Counted from the stretch's first letter, positions 46,968 through 60,766 are shown. The stretch is 64,000 bases of DNA from Orobanche coerulescens (GCA_033398695.1 JAWKAU010000038.1:310001-374000), one strand, 5' to 3'. The notes: generated by a model not told the origin, from the letters alone. Numbers and translations are program-made.

Positions 46968-48775
46968 ATGGATACATCAATGATCAATAAAGTTCCTATG
47001 TTTTCTATTAACGATTTTGACGATTGGAGAATTAGGATGGAGGCTCATCTTGCAGCTATGCACGAAGAGATGATTTTTGTCATACATGATGGCCCCATAA
47101 AAATCATGAAGGTAAATCCGGCCCCAAGGATTGAAGGCCAGGCTCATGCAGAGATGCTCGAGAAAGAGCGCGAACAGTGGACTTCTGATTATAGAAAGCG
47201 CGCCAACCTCGACAATGTTGTTAAGAACGCGTTATTTGTCACTCTTGACAAAGGCACATTCTCAAAGGTAAAGAGCTGTAAAACAGCCAAGGATATCTGG
47301 GACAAACTCAAGTTAATTTGTGAGGGAATTGAACTCTCCAAAGAAAATAAGATTTCAAAATTAACTCAGCAATTCGAATCTTTTGAAATGAAACCAACTG
47401 AAACACTTGAGGAACTTGACCTCAGATTCACTGGCATTGTTGGTGAACTTGAAGCATTAGGCAAGATTTATACCCAAAGGGAGAAGAACCTAAAAATTTT
47501 CAGATCTCTCCCTGCCCGATAGGACATTAAGACCACAGCTATGCGTGTGTCATGCAACCTTAGTGAATATCTACTTTTGATCTCTTTTCTGACCTCAAAG
47601 CATTTGAGTACGATATAGACAGGAGAGATAAAGCTGAAGAATCTCCCGCCAGGACTACAGCCTTAGCCGCTGTATCCAACCGAAGACACAGCATGCTGAG
47701 TTCATCAAATCCCATTCACAAGAATGCTGACAGCGACGACGACATCCTGTCACAAGACGAAATGGCGCTCCTCATGCATAAGTTCAAGAAGTTTATAAAG
47801 CAGTCGGGAAAGACTCCATACAGGCCCAAGCCTGTTCATAAGGTAAGTACCGAAACTTCCTCTGGTGACGCTAACCTGTGTTATAATTGCAGGAAACCAG
47901 GACATTATGCAAATAAATGTCCTCATCCCAAAGTTCAAAGGTTGCTGGAAGCCGAGCAACAAGAAAAGGATGAAAGAAGACGTGCTTGGAAAAACAAGCT
48001 CAAGGCCTTGATTGGTGAATCAGAAGCCTCCCCCGCACCATCAAATTTCGAAGAATGTCTTTAGGTAGTCACTGACAGTGATTCATCTGATGATGATTTC
48101 GAAGATAAAGCCTATATGTGCTTTATGGCCAAGGACATTCCGAAAGATGAAGATAGCGATGATGAGGTAAGCTCAACTTCAGCTATTCCTACCAATGCAT
48201 CTCATCTTTTGCAAACATGATGAATGAGTTTAAGAACATTCAAAAGGCCCATGAGACATTGAAAAATGAAAATATGCAGCTCCAACTTTCTAACTTAGAG
48301 CTAAAGGAAGAAAACGACTTGCTGAAAGTAAATTACGAAAATATGTCTGTTGATTGTGAAAACAGCAAAGTCGAGTATGAAAAACTCATGGAGAGCAATC
48401 ATCAACTTTCTCATGAACTAAGTGAGACTAAATCTCATAGTGAAAGCAATACAAATGATTTTGTTCTGCTTCAAGCCAAAGTAAAAACTCTCGAAAAACG
48501 AGAAGGGGAACTTGAGACCATTCTGAAATCTTTCGAGAAATCATCTAAAAGAGTGGAAGAAATTCTAAGCACTGGGCAACATGCTCATGATAAAAGTAGA
48601 TTAGGATACAGCTCATTTTCCAACAAAGGGAAAACTAGTACTGTGTTCGTCAGGGGTGTGGAACCCATTCCTGTATCGGAAGAAGTTCCGAGTCCTGTGA
48701 AGGAACCCGTTGCACCACGAACAGCAAAAGCTACCATTCCGCCACCACAGTCATATTCCAGATAGCAGAATCACT
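46968..48775 (+). pseudogene. G: gag
   Basis: Start at 46968 (MDTSMINKVPMFS, FDDWRIRMEAHL). Frame 1 stops at 47520 (ARstopDIKTTAMR), and a frame change near 47560 leads to the part with the CCHC knuckle CYNCRKPGHYANKC (about 47877-47920). A stop at 48062 follows, then an acidic stretch and a long coiled coil (48217-48600, LKNENMQLQLSNLELKEEND). Gag packages the RNA in virus-like particles. The order N-domain, knuckle, coiled coil fits SIRE/Maximus. Confidence 0.85.
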
Positions 48776-49254
48776 AGTCATTCAGACCTGTAAGGCGTAC
48801 CCAACAGCATGCTCCCCGAGCATATCAACAGCACCAACAGCCGTTCAGAAAGAAGGTTGTATCTAAATATCAAAGGCCCGCACGGCAGTACGTTCAGTAC
48901 AGCATGCCTAGGTATTGGATACAGGAGCTGCGTTATTCCTCGCGAAAGCAAGTATCCTCTCAGTATCAACAACAGCTCTGGGAATCCAACTAGAGACCCA
49001 GAAGGCAAGTTGTAAGGCCGAAGAAAATGGTTCCACCTCCAAGACGGCATTCGTACTGGACTAATAATAACCCTGAATTTTACATGCATAATAATTATCA
49101 TAGTTATAGTGACTACGTACCTGTCCAACATAGATATCGCAACTACGGACCTAAACTATCCTACAGTAAACCTATTGCTGTCAGGAAAATCTGGGTACCT
49201 AAAGGCACTAACATCCATGGATCCAACAATCAAAGGGGACCTAAATCTACCTAA

Positions 49255-52200
49255 TTTGTTTGCTTACAGGACATTTTAGAGAAGGACATTTGGTACTTTG
49301 ACAGTGGATGTTCTCGGCACATGACAGGAGATAAAAGCAAGCTGTCAGATTACATAGAAGGTCGCGCTCCAAAAGTGCGCTACGGCGATAAATCTAAAGG
49401 AAGAACAAGAGGGAAGGGAACCCTACTTGTAGGAAAATTCAAAGTCACCGATGTATCTTATGTTGAAGGCTTACAGTACAATCTACTTAGTATTAGCCAG
49501 TTCTATGACAAACAGTTCTCGGTGAAGTTCTATATAGATCACTGTAGAGTCGAGAACATCCTGGCCAAAGAAGTTGTGCTCACATGAAGCAGATCAGGTA
49601 ATATGTATATTGCTGACTGGATGCCTACGAGCTCCACAATTCCTTATTTTATTGCCAAAGGCACTACGGATCTAAGATGGCTCTGGCACAAGAGGATGTC
49701 ACACGTCAACTTCAAGACTATCAACAAGCTCTCCAGACAGGAAATGGTTAGAGTATTGCTAAATGTTTCATTCCAAAAAGACAGCGTATGTGGACCCTGT
49801 CAGAAAGGCAAGCAAATCAAAACCACCCTGAAGAGCAAATCCTACCTTTCCACCCACAGAGTTTTGGAAATGCTACACATGGATCTATACGGTCCAGTAG
49901 ACCCAGTAAGTTTGGGAGGTAATAAATACTGTCTCGTTATTGTTGATGATTATTCCAGGTATGCTTGGACAATTTTCCTAAGCAAGAAGAAGGAAACAAC
50001 ATCAAAGCTGCCCGAGCACCTGAGAAAGCTTCATAATGAAAAAGGATTGAGTATTGTGTCCATTCGTTCTGACAGAGGTACAGAATTCATTAATCGCTTT
50101 ATAGAGCGATACTGTTCGGAAAATGGGATATATCACGAATACTCAGCTGCCCATACACCTCAACAAAATGGTGTTGCCGAGCGAAAGAACAGGACGCTGA
50201 AGGAAGCAACAAGGATAATGATTGCCGTAAGCAAGTTGCCACAGCGTTTCTGGGGCGAAGCCACCAATACAGCGTGCTATACACAAAATCGATGTGTCAT
50301 CAACAAGCATCACAACAAAACAGCTTACGAGGTATGGAACAACAAAACTCCACTAGTTTCGTACTTTCACATATTTGGATGCAGGTGTTACGTTTTGAAC
50401 AATGGTAAGGATCAACTTCGAACCTTTGATGAGAAATAGGATGAAGGGATATTTGTAGGATATTCCTCTGTTAGCAAAGCTTACAGGATCTTCAATAAAA
50501 GGAAGCTGGCAATTGAGGAATCAGTTCATGTAGTGTTCGATGAACCTCACCATGATCCTACAGGAGTAGAAGACCTTACTCAGAACATCCAACAACTTTC
50601 CATCACATCCACCAACTCCTATAGAACCTGTCGTCAATCTAGAAATCAACCTCGCAGCTGTAAGAACTGACGAAGATGAAGCCGATGCTGTACAAGCTGA
50701 AGCCGAAACTATAGCAAATCAAGATACAGTACGGGACCCCGAATTAGAACCCAACAGAAGATGGTTGAGAGATCACCCACAAGAGTTGATCATAGGAAAC
50801 ATTGATGCTGGTGTTTCTTCACGTAGGAGAATACAGAGTACACAAGGAAATGTACTATGTGCACAAGAAGAACCCGAGTCTGAGATATCTCCATTTCTTG
50901 AATGGAAATCTAAATCTGAACTTAGAAGACTTAATATGTGCATTATTGATGTATTCTTAGCCCAATCCGAACCTCTCTCTACCAAAGAAGATCTCAACAA
51001 CTCTCATTGGATTTCATCTATGGAAGAAGAGCTTAACGGTTTCGAAAGAAACAACGTATGGTATCTAGTACCCAGACCCACTCATCAATCCGTAATTGGA
51101 ACCAAATGGGTATTTAGAAACAAAAAGGATAGAAATGGACTCATTATCAGGAATAAATCCCGACTAGTCGCTCAAGGCTACAGATAGGAGGAAGGCATAG
51201 ACTACGATGAAACATTTGCCCCTTAGCCAGACTAGAGGCCATTAGGATATTTTTAGCCTTTGCCGCCCATAAGAGCTTCATTGTATACCAAATGGGCGTC
51301 AAGAGTGCATTCCTGAATGGAGACCTTGCCGAAGAAGTATATGTTGAACAACCACCAGGGTTTGTCAATCCAGATGGCGAAGACCTAGTATACAGGCTAA
51401 GGAAAGCACTGTATGGACTTAAGCAAGCCCCTAGAGCATGGTATGAGACTCTGTCCCAGTATCCGACCGATAATGGATTCGAGAAAGGTGTTGTGGACAA
51501 GACCTTATTCAAAATACAGGAAGGTGATGACCTCCTGATGGTTCAAATATATGTAGATGATATAATATTTGGTTCAACTAACCTTGCTTTGTGTCAAAGG
51601 TTCTCTCATCTCATGCAAAGTAAATTTGAAATGAGTATGATGGGAGAACTTAGTTATTTCATAGGATTGCAGGTAAAGCAGTTGCCTACAGGGATTTTCA
51701 TCAACCAGGAAAAATACAGCAAGGAGCTTCTCAACAAGTTTGGAATGAATACTTCCAAATCATCACCAACCCCCATAAGCACCTCCGTGCAAATTAGTGC
51801 TGATGAAGCTGGAAAACCGGTTGATCAATCACTCTACAGGAAGCTTATTAGCTCACTCCTGTACCTAACGGCTAGCAGGCCCGATATCTAGTTTGCTGTA
51901 GGAGTGTGTGCACGATATCAAGTAGCACCTAAAGAATCACACTTCGCAACAGCCAAACAAATCCTGAAATACATCAAAGAAACAGTCTATGTAGGACTGT
52001 GGTATCCTAAAGAAGGCGGATTCGATTTAGTTGGCTGCAGCGACTCGGATCTCGGAGGTTGCAAGCTAGATAGGAAGAGTATAAGTGGAACTTGTCACTT
52101 TCTTGGACCTATACTTGTGTCTTGGTTTAGCAAGAAACAATTGGCAAACTCGCTTTCAAAAGCTGAATCTGAATACTATGCTGCTGGTAGTTGCTGTATG

Positions 52201-52499
52201 CAGATCCTTTGGATGCAACAACAGCTGTCAGACTATGGAATTGAAGCTAAAGAAACGCCGATTATGTGCGATAGCACGATGCAATTTCTATCACGCGCAA
52301 CCCCGTATTTCACTCGCGCACCAAGCATATTCACATGAAGCATCACTTCATCAGGAATCATGTTGAGAACAAGGATGTTCGGCTGGAAAAAGTTCATACA
52401 GATATCCAGTTAGCCGACATCTTTACCAAACCTCTCGACACAGCAAGATTCTGCATGCTTCGACAAGAATTGGGATTGCTACAGCCTGACTCCCTGTAA
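49255..52499 (+). pseudogene. G: pol (protease, integrase, RT, RNase H)
   Basis: Protease DSGCSRHMTGD (about 49300). Integrase from LWHKRMSHVNFKTINKL and CGPCQKGKQ to SDRGTEFINRF and TPQQNGVAERKNRTLKEATR (49603-50439), stop at 50437. RT with LVPRPTHQSVIGTKWVFRNK, a stop at 51185, [32 protein letters not shown] and [10 protein letters not shown] (51292-51891). RNase H with CSDSDLGGCKLDRKSISG, SLSKAESEYYAAGS and, past a frame change near 52290, ADIFTKPLDTARFCMLRQELG to the end at 52499. At least six disabling changes. Confidence 0.88.
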
Positions 52500-52816
52500 G
52501 TTTTTAATGCTTTTACTCAACAATTGAGGGGAAATGTTGTAAGACCCAAGAATACAGTATCCACTGATAATTATCTGTACACTCAGACTATCAGAACAGC
52601 ACTGTAGGAATAAAGAGACGTGAATTACCCTACAGCTGACGTGTGCAATAATTAAGGGGGAATACAGTACGACCCATGAATACAGCATTAATCCGAAAGT
52701 TGCTGTATGGAATTGAAACCCATATGTACCTTTTAAGGGGGAACGTTGTATTTTCGTGGATACAACACACACTATGGGAAATCAATTAATATGTATTTCT
52801 TTTAAAACGACTTTTA
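52500..52816 (+). other. G: 3' noncoding region
   Basis: No gene. Three purine-rich steps (TTGAGGGGAAATG at 52525, TTAAGGGGGAATACAG at 52653, TTTTAAGGGGGAACG at 52732) resemble repeated PPT candidates; none is followed by G's LTR start. Confidence 0.55.
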
Positions 52817-53348
52817 TGTCCACGTTCCCTGTTATAATTAAAAAGTCTTTCGCATTAAATGCTTTGTTGTGCGGCGATTAATACGCCTCGATAGGCGATC
52901 GGCATCACGATCAGAGAAGCCAATCATAGAAGACATACTCGGGGTAAACACCCGGAGATCGGCACATACGGCGATCGTCTTTTGGTACCCAGCGATCATC
53001 TTTTGATGACTGGCGATCGTCTTTGATGTCCAAACCAGAGACGATCGTCTCGTGCCACGTATGGATCCAACATCCGTCAAAGTCGTCGAAGACCGAATCT
53101 TGGACGGTGGCCCACGTGCAGATCCACAAAGGGCGCCGACAGATAGGAAATTTGACCACAGCCTATCACCTACCTCACCTACCGACAAGGCCGCCGAAAG
53201 GTACAAAGTGGGTCCTCCCCGGACAGCGACTCAAGACGCGTGCTGGCTTCCCATTGGTTCGCCCAGCTGGCCACCAGCAGCAACCTCGGACCTCAAGGGA
53301 ACAGCCCCACGTGACGGGACGATCGGCCATCTTATTATAATATAGAAA
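52817..53348 (+). mobile_element. I: first part of the 5' LTR of a Tat-like element
   Basis: Probable start TGTCCACGTTCCC at 52817 (weak, chosen by TG and by where G similarity ends). CGATCG-type motifs run 52896-53048. Interrupted at 53348 by H, resumes at 62606. The last 5 bp (AGAAA) are H's target duplication. Confidence 0.6.
52890..53060 (+). repeat. CGATCG motif array in I U3
   Basis: Motifs GCGATCGGCAT, GGCGATCGTCTTT, GCGATCATCTTTTG, GGCGATCGTC, GACGATCGTCTCG and others, eight within 160 bp. One more (GCGATCGCC) is at 62620 beyond H, just before the TATA box at 62654-62660. Confidence 0.65.
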
Positions 53349-55173
53349 TGTTAGGAATATGCCCTCGAATGCCACTCAGAGGATGAGAGAGTGAGAGCAA
53401 TTGTATTGTAATTATGAATATTATATTTAATAAGGCAATTATTTCTATATTATTGTATATCACTGGCATTGTGATTTGGTATATAGAATAATAGTCCTTG
53501 CATTTGAGAGTGAACATTCTACTCCTTATGGAGATAAGGAGATAGGCACTAGAAGTGTTTAGAGCTCGAATGCTTAACTAGTTCGCAAGTCGATAAAACT
53601 TAACAGGACATTAAGTTTTAATAAGACTTGTATAACTGATGCTAGGATGTGTGTATGTATTGATAGCATAGTTATAAGTATATTGGTGGGACCAGTATAC
53701 TCGAACATGACTCATACTCGATTCAGTCACACGGTATTCACTCTCGGAGAGTCGATGACGAATCGAAAGGTTGTGATAGTATACGTGGACCTTTGACTTG
53801 AGGGTTCAGTAGAATATGTGTCTGTGACGTTTAGTTTGTCATTAGAGTAGTTAGACTCATTTGCTTAATTGCTGAGTCGACCTCGAAGTGCGGACTATAC
53901 GGGCAGGTAGCAGTCTTTACTGAACGCCAAGAAAGGATTCTATCTCCTGTTAGTGAGCAGGCGAATGTCCTATACGGTTAATGGCAAATAAGATCATAAG
54001 TCTTTGGCCAAAGCATTCTGATATAGTCGTATTAGATACACTATTAATCATCGGTTTTGATTTGCATTAACACATGTATAGAGTTTAGTCAAGTAGGGTT
54101 TGACTTTACCGTGACCAAGACTTGACCGGGACATCCGATGAAGGGTCTATACGTATATAGTATTCACGACATAATGGTTACGGAATGATTCGCTCATTCT
54201 GCTCTCCGGGTTTACAAGGCGCCCGCTAGTCAAGCTAAGGCCGCCCGCACTCATTGGTTCCTCCCAATGCCTACCGAGACGAACCTACGAGTCGCGCAAT
54301 AGGATCATTGATGGATAAATGTGAATTAATAATCTCTCTTATAATATTAGATATTAGATATCTAAGTTTGATTTATCGGATAAATCAAATAGCGGTCTTA
54401 TGAATTGTAAGTAGGTTATTGGGTGATTACTTTAATTCATAAATTATATTTCTTAGAGAAATATATATTTGTGTTTGATATAATTAATTAATTGGATTAA
54501 TTAATTAGTCCAAACACATTGGAAATAAAACGGATTCGTTCGACGAACATCCGGTACACGAGGGATTCGTTTTGACGAACATCCAGTACACGAGCCGAGT
54601 AAATTCGACCCGTCTTCTTGGAAATTTCCCTTAAGGCTGCCCCCCACCCTCTCTTGTCTCTTTTATACTTATTTTATGTCACTAGGTGATATATGTGAGG
54701 TGTATTTGATACCCTCAATCATGTGTTAAAGGTAGACTTTCATTTTTTTATAAATAAAAGTCTTTAAAAAGGAGAGAGGACAACTTCTTCTTGTAAGAAC
54801 TCAAAATCACGAATTTGAGAGAGAGAGTAAGGTTGAAAACTTCATCTTGATCTTATAGACAAGATATAAGAAGAATACATTGAGAGAGAAAATTCATACA
54901 AGCTTCCCTAGCCGCATTCTTGAAGAAAGGAAGCTTGTCGATTTTTCCATCAAGTTCCGGCGTGTGAAGTAGAGGCATCTTGCTTTAGGTGCTTGGAACG
55001 AAGGGCTCTTCATCATCATCATCATCATACGAAGGTTTTTCAGAGACATCATAGGTATGGGACTTTGATTCCTTGATCTTCGTATTTTTCTTTTCGTATA
55101 TACGTTACTTGATCGATCCTCTTAGGGATTCCGTTATTCTTCCGCTGCATTTATTTTCTGTGGAATCCCAACA
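53349..55173 (+). repeat. H: 5' LTR
   Basis: TGTTAGGAATATG to GGAATCCCAACA, 1825 bp. Near-identical to the 3' LTR except for a GC-rich block at about 54190-54290 and one at 54545-54600. Contains a (CAT)n stretch near 55010-55030. Confidence 0.92.
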
Positions 55174-55174
55174 G

Positions 55175-55190
55175 TGGTATCGGAGCGAGG
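55175..55190 (+). other. H: primer-binding site
   Basis: TGGTATCGGAGCGAGG, one base after the LTR, initiator-Met tRNA type. Confidence 0.85.
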
Positions 55191-56872
55191 TCAAATATAT
55201 CGTATATACGATCATATTTGCATTTGGAATGTTATTTGATGATGTTTATGATTTAGAATCATAATAGATATAATCGAAGAAATTTAATCGTTCGTAGTAA
55301 GTCAAGTTTCGACTATTTTATGTGAATTATAAATCTGAAAAATTTGATTTTTGTTGATTTATAAGTTCTTCATGAAGTTAAGAAACTTTTTCGTTTTGGA
55401 AGCGAGTCGAAAAAAATGAGAAAAACGGGGTTAAACACGAATATCGCATTTAAGACGCAGTGCGGCAGCAGCTTTATCGGATCGCCGCTCGCCGCCGAGA
55501 GTGACTCGGTAGGCTATCAGAGCTGGTCGCCAGCCTACCGGGCAAAGGGCCGAGAGTGACTCGTCCGGCGATTCTCGGGTTTTCGCCCGATTTTGAATCG
55601 GGCCGTGGGCCTCGACATCGGATTTTCCGACTCCATTTTTGTGTTTATATTTCGTTGTAATAATTTTTGAAATTTAAATTGGATTTAATTGGATTTAATA
55701 AAATATTTGGAATATCTTTTTATTAAGGGAAATTATTAGACGAGAATATTGTTTTGGCGGATTACTTTGAACGGATTAAAATGACGATTATAAATATTAA
55801 TTTGATTAATATTGTAGAAATTAAATAGATTAATTTTTATATTAATTGGATTAATATATTAATTGATTATTTAATTTCATTTACCGTTACATGTTGTATG
55901 GAATGCCTTATGTGATGGTGATATAGCTCGTGGACTTAGTTATTGATTTGTTCGATTCGATATGGTTGTAAAGGCCATTTTGAGCCTATTTATTTTTACT
56001 AGAAAATATGTATTATAGGACGTATTGTTCAATGATGTAATTATTCATATGGCTATGACGAAGACCGAAGACGACCGACTAGAAGACGAAGAATCAATAT
56101 TGTATTTTTCCTTTCTTTATTTGGCTTGGCCCAATACTTAGGAAAAAGTCCATGAGCGATATGTTGGTAGTAACTAGGTTGCTATTTATTGTTTTTCATT
56201 TTGAATGATTGACAAACCACAAACCGCGCTTATAAACGGATTAATGTGCAAAGTGTAACATATAATCGCGTTAATACTCCCACTTACAAACACTAAGTTA
56301 TAAAGGTTACGAGGTTTCCTACCCTCCGTCAAACTCATGGAAAATTGAAATCTAAACAGGAATATTATTCTTCCGAGTATGTCGGGGTAATATTTTTGGG
56401 GAAAGTTGATAAATTCCTAGAGTGCATTAGATGCCTTTGGTTGTGACAAATCAAACCCCTATAAACCGTATGGGTTGCCGGGTAAGATTCAATTGTCAGA
56501 TTAATAGGAGTTGACGGTTTAAACTTAGATAGTTCAGCGAGCCATAGAAACCGAATGGGTTGAGGGCAAGTGAACTAGGGGTAAAAGAAGATCGAATCAT
56601 CCATTAGATGGGTTGGTATTAGACACCACTTTATAAAGAATAATAGAATATAAACCGTATGGGTTGCCCTCTATTAAACTTTGTAAAGAAATCGATCACC
56701 ACTATGAAGTCACCCAAGACTTCCGGATTTAACATGGGAGTGTGTAAATGCCGATAAAATAGTGGGAGCCGAGTTATGAATAAAGAAAGTCCTTAAATTC
56801 TTTACTCGGATCATAATTAATCAATCACTAACGAATCTCATATTATTCTCTGCAGTTAACAAAACTCTCAAT
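55191..56872 (+). other. H: long leader between PBS and gag
   Basis: 1.7 kb without a coding frame. Holds a GC-rich block at 55470-55600 with GAGAGTGACTCG twice, and three copies of an AACCG(T/A)ATGGGTTG motif (about 56465, 56549, 56653) spaced 85-105 bp. Confidence 0.6.
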
Positions 56873-57720
56873 ATGACAATGAACCCACTCGCTATACTAC
56901 TTGAAAAGAACGTCCTGACTGGTCCGAACTATGTGATCGGCCGGAACTTGAGGATTGTCCTAACTATGGAAATCCGATACGTCTTGGAGGCGGACATCCC
57001 GGTAGCCTCGCAAGAACCCGAACCAATCAAGAAGATGTCGATGCCCATGAGAAATGGGTAAAAGACGACATAAGAGTGCGAGGGTACATGTTAGGCTCAA
57101 TGACCAATGAGCTTCAACGTGCCCATGAAAAGATGACGTCTTCACGAGCCATCTTAGCGCACCTGGCTGAGCTCTATGGAGAGCATAGCCGAACTGCTAG
57201 ATATGAGATATCAAAGCAATTATTTGGCGCCAGGATGAAGGAAGGAGAGAAGGTTGGGGACCATGTCCTCAAGATGAACTCGATGATTGAGAGATTGGAA
57301 GCTCTTGATTTTCAGATGCATGCATCTCTCCAAACTGACCTTATCCTGCAGTCACTTCCTGACTCCTTTTCCCAATTTGTCATGAACTTCAACTGCAATG
57401 AGATTGCATGTAATTTAGTCGGGCTAATGAACAAGCGACGACCGCCTCCTCGATGAAGACAAAGGGAAAGGAAGATGCACTTGTGATTTCTTCTAAGACT
57501 TGGAAGTCCAAGAATAAGAAGAAAAAGAACAAGAAGCAGTTAGGTCCGATAGCCAAGATCGACAAGGAAAGGGGCAAGGCCCCAATGGTTCAAAAGAGCA
57601 AAGGGGCCAAGAAAGGATGTATGCCTCAATCATGTGAGCTAGGCCACTAGAAGAGGTATTGTCCAAAGCTTGACCGTAATGCGCCTTCAGTGCGGAACTA
57701 CTAGTTTTAGAAACAAATTG
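56873..57720 (+). pseudogene. H: gag
   Basis: Start at 56873 (MTMNPLAILLEKN, LTGPNYV, RNLRIVL). A stop near 57059 and a frame change lead to the second part at 57076-57456 (RGYMLGSMTNELQRAHEKM, LAELYGEHSRTARYEI, LKMNSMIERLEALDFQM, DLILQSLPDSFSQFVMNFN). Then a Lys-rich linker and a ruined zinc knuckle (CELGH, 57632-57646). Confidence 0.85.
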
Positions 57721-60700
57721 TTAAATCGTATATTCTACTTCTTGGATACTTGATTCGGTGCGAGTTCTCACATTTGTACAATGAATCGGGATCTGGAACG
57801 AAGTAGGAAGCTGGATTCGGGGAGGTGATGGTCACCGTCGGAAGTGGGCATAGTGTCGAGGCTTCGATATCGGATCCCTTATGTTGGATTTAGAATCTGG
57901 TTTTATTCTCACTTTAGAAGATGTACTTGTTTTGCCCAAGGGGCACAAGAATATTGTATCAATTAGGTCATGGACCGAAAGGGATTTCACTTATTTATTG
58001 GAGATGGGTCTGTCGTATTTATTTGAGAAATAAATTGGTTGGTATGCTACATTATTAAATGGTTTATACCATTTAAATTTAAAGAATAAGACAAGTGTGA
58101 ACACTATAACTAGGAAGCGTGGTAGGGATGAAGCAGAACCAAGCACTTAAGTGGCATCTTAGACTTGGTCATATCGGTCGGACCAAGGTTCATAAAATGG
58201 AGAAAGATGGGTCGACGGGTCCATTGGGATCGATCCCTATCCAACTTGTGAATCTTGCCTTCAAGGCAAAATGACTAAGTTACCCTTCGCAGGACTTTTG
58301 AAAGAGTCTTTGAAAAACTGGATTGATCCATACCGACGCGTGGCCCTTTTGAAGTGGCACGAGACGGCTTTCGATTTAATTACATTCACTTATCACCATA
58401 CGGTATGGATTCGTATACTTAATGAAACATAAGTCGAAGCTTTTGATAAATTCAAGGAATTTAAAGCCCTAGTTGAAAATCAAGCAGTAACCGTGTTAAG
58501 ACTCTTCGGTCGAGGCCAAGGTGGTGAGTACATGAGTACCGAATTTGATGAGTTCTTAAAAGAACTAGGAATAGTGTCACAATTCACTCCTCCGGCTACT
58601 CCACAATTAAATGGTGTATCGAAAGAAGGAACCGAACCTTGTTGGACATGGTTCGCTCCATGCTTAACTATCTTGATCTACCGATTTATCCGTGGGTTAC
58701 GCGCTCCTTATCACTGTGCATATCTTGAACAGATGTCCTTCCAAATCCGTTCCTAAGACTCCCATGAGATGTGGAGAGGTAGGAAACCAAGTCTTAATCA
58801 CATTAGGATTTGGGGATGCCACGCTTATGTCAAGAAGACTAAAGTAGAGAAATTGGAAACTAGGTCTGTGAAAGGTCATTTCATAGGATATCCAGGGGAT
58901 TCCATGGGATATCTATTCTACATGCACGAAGATCATAGGATCATCGTTGCTATACAAGCACACTTCTGGAAGATCGGTTTATTCAGAAGGAGGGGCAGTA
59001 GAAATATTTCTTTGGAAGAAATAAAAGAAACACCAAATGAGACACCTATGCAAGATATAAGAACCGAACCTTCGAAATACAAATACAACCTCGCAAGTCT
59101 AGTAGAATTTCTAAATTACGAGAGGTATGGCTATCTCGCATCAAGAGGAACGGGTGTCCATGAGATGACAGAAGTAGTCAAGAGAATGATCCTTCTACAT
59201 ACGACCAAGCGATGGTAGACGTTGACTCCACCAAGTGGCAAGAAGCTATGGAAGCCGAGATAGACTCAATGCATGCTAATCAGGTCCTGGACTTTAGTAG
59301 ATCGTCCTAAAGGCATAGTGCCTATTGGAAACAAATGGATCTATAAGAGAAAGATGATGGAGATGGCAAGGTTGATACCTATAAGGCCGGGCTTGTGGCA
59401 AAGGGTTATTCCCAAAGAGAAGGAATCGATTACTTGAGACCTTCTACTTTGTAGCTATGATTAAGTCTATTCGCATGATGCTTGCTATAGCAGCCCACTT
59501 AGATTATGAAATATGGCAAATGGATGTGAAAACGGCATTCCTAAATGGATTCCTCGAGGAGGAGATTTATATGGAAATGTACCTAAGGGATTCATATCTC
59601 AAACCAATAATCATAAAGTATGCAAACTTCAGCGTGCCATTTATGGATGAAGCAAGCTTCACGGAGTTGGAATCTTCGTTTTAACGAGACAGTCAAAGAG
59701 TTTGATTTTGTCCAAAATGAAGAAGAGCCTGTATTTACAAGAAGGTTAGTGGAAGCAAATTGCGTTCTTAATACTATATGTAGATGACATTCTACTTATA
59801 GGAAACGACGTAGGAATGCTCGATTCTGTGAAAGCTTGGCTTTCTAAAGAGTTCTCAATGAAAGACTTGGGAGAAGCTACCTATATTCAGGTATTCATCT
59901 CTACCGGATAGAGCGAAAGAATGTTAGGTCTTTCCCAAGCCCTATACATAGAAAAGATCCTGAAGCGATTTAGGATGGAAGATTCTAAAAGAGGGTTTCT
60001 ACCTATGCAACATGGTGCAAAACTTTCCTTAGAGATGTGTCCTCAAAGTGAGGAAGATAGAAAGGAAATGAGTAAGGTACCTTATGCTTCGGCAGTAGGT
60101 AGCCTTATGTATGCAATGATTTGCACTAGAACGGACATTGCCTATGCTGTGAGCGTAGTAAGTCGGTTTGATCAAATCCAGTAAGGTGAACATTGATCGC
60201 TATAAAGAACATTCTTAAGTACCTAAGGAGGACTAAAGACTTGGTTCTTACATACGGCGGTGGAGAAATAAGAGTGATGGGTTATACAGACTGATTTTCT
60301 GGGGACATGGATGCTCGGATGTCCACATCGGGTATATCTTTACTGCGAATGGTGGGGCGATTTCTTGGAGAAGTGCCAAGCAAAGTTCGATCGCTATCTC
60401 TACATGTCAAGCCGAATATCGGCAGCCACGAGGTCGCTAAAGAAGCTTTGGATAAAGAAGTTCACTGAGGAACTTCAAGTGGTTCCTAACGCAGAGAAGC
60501 CCGTGACACTATTTTGTGACAACGACGGAGCTGTTGCACAGGCTAAGGAGCCTAGGGCTCACCACAACACCAAACATATTGCGAGAAAATATCATTTTGT
60601 TAGAGAAATGGTTCGGGATGGGAATGTTACACTGCAGAGAGTAGACACAGCAAATAACGTTGCTGATCCGCTTACCAAGCCACTATCTCAGAAGGTCTTA

Positions 60701-60751
60701 GAGAGACATCTGGAGAGTATGGGTATTAGATACCATAGTTTGTGGCATTGA
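57721..60751 (+). pseudogene. H: pol (integrase, RT, RNase H remnants)
   Basis: Protease region not clearly readable. Integrase pieces: KWHLRLGHIG-like at 58145-58175, GGEYMSTEFDEFLKELGI and TPPATPQLNGVS (58516-58625), IRIWGCHAYVKKTK and GHFIGYP (58800-58895). RT: MDVKTAFLNGFLEEEIYME (59522-59575), YVDDILLIGNDV (59775-59812), PYASAVGSLMYAMICTRTD (60083-60138). RNase H: KPVTLFCDNDGAVAQAKEP and NNVADPLTKPLSQ, ending with a stop at 60751. Many frame changes; non-functional. Confidence 0.85.
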
Positions 60752-60755
60752 GTGC

Positions 60756-60766
60756 AACTGGGAGAT
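60756..60766 (+). other. H: polypurine tract (PPT)
   Basis: AACTGGGAGAT directly before the TGTTAGG start of the 3' LTR. Confidence 0.8.

Larger units (their letters stand above)
45619..52816 (+). mobile_element. G: SIRE/Maximus-like copia element
   Basis: 5' LTR, PBS, gag with zinc knuckle and coiled coil, then protease, integrase, RT and RNase H in copia order. Inserted in J. The 3' LTR is not in the window: the element is cut near 52817 by I, and the remainder should lie to the right of I. Confidence 0.85.
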
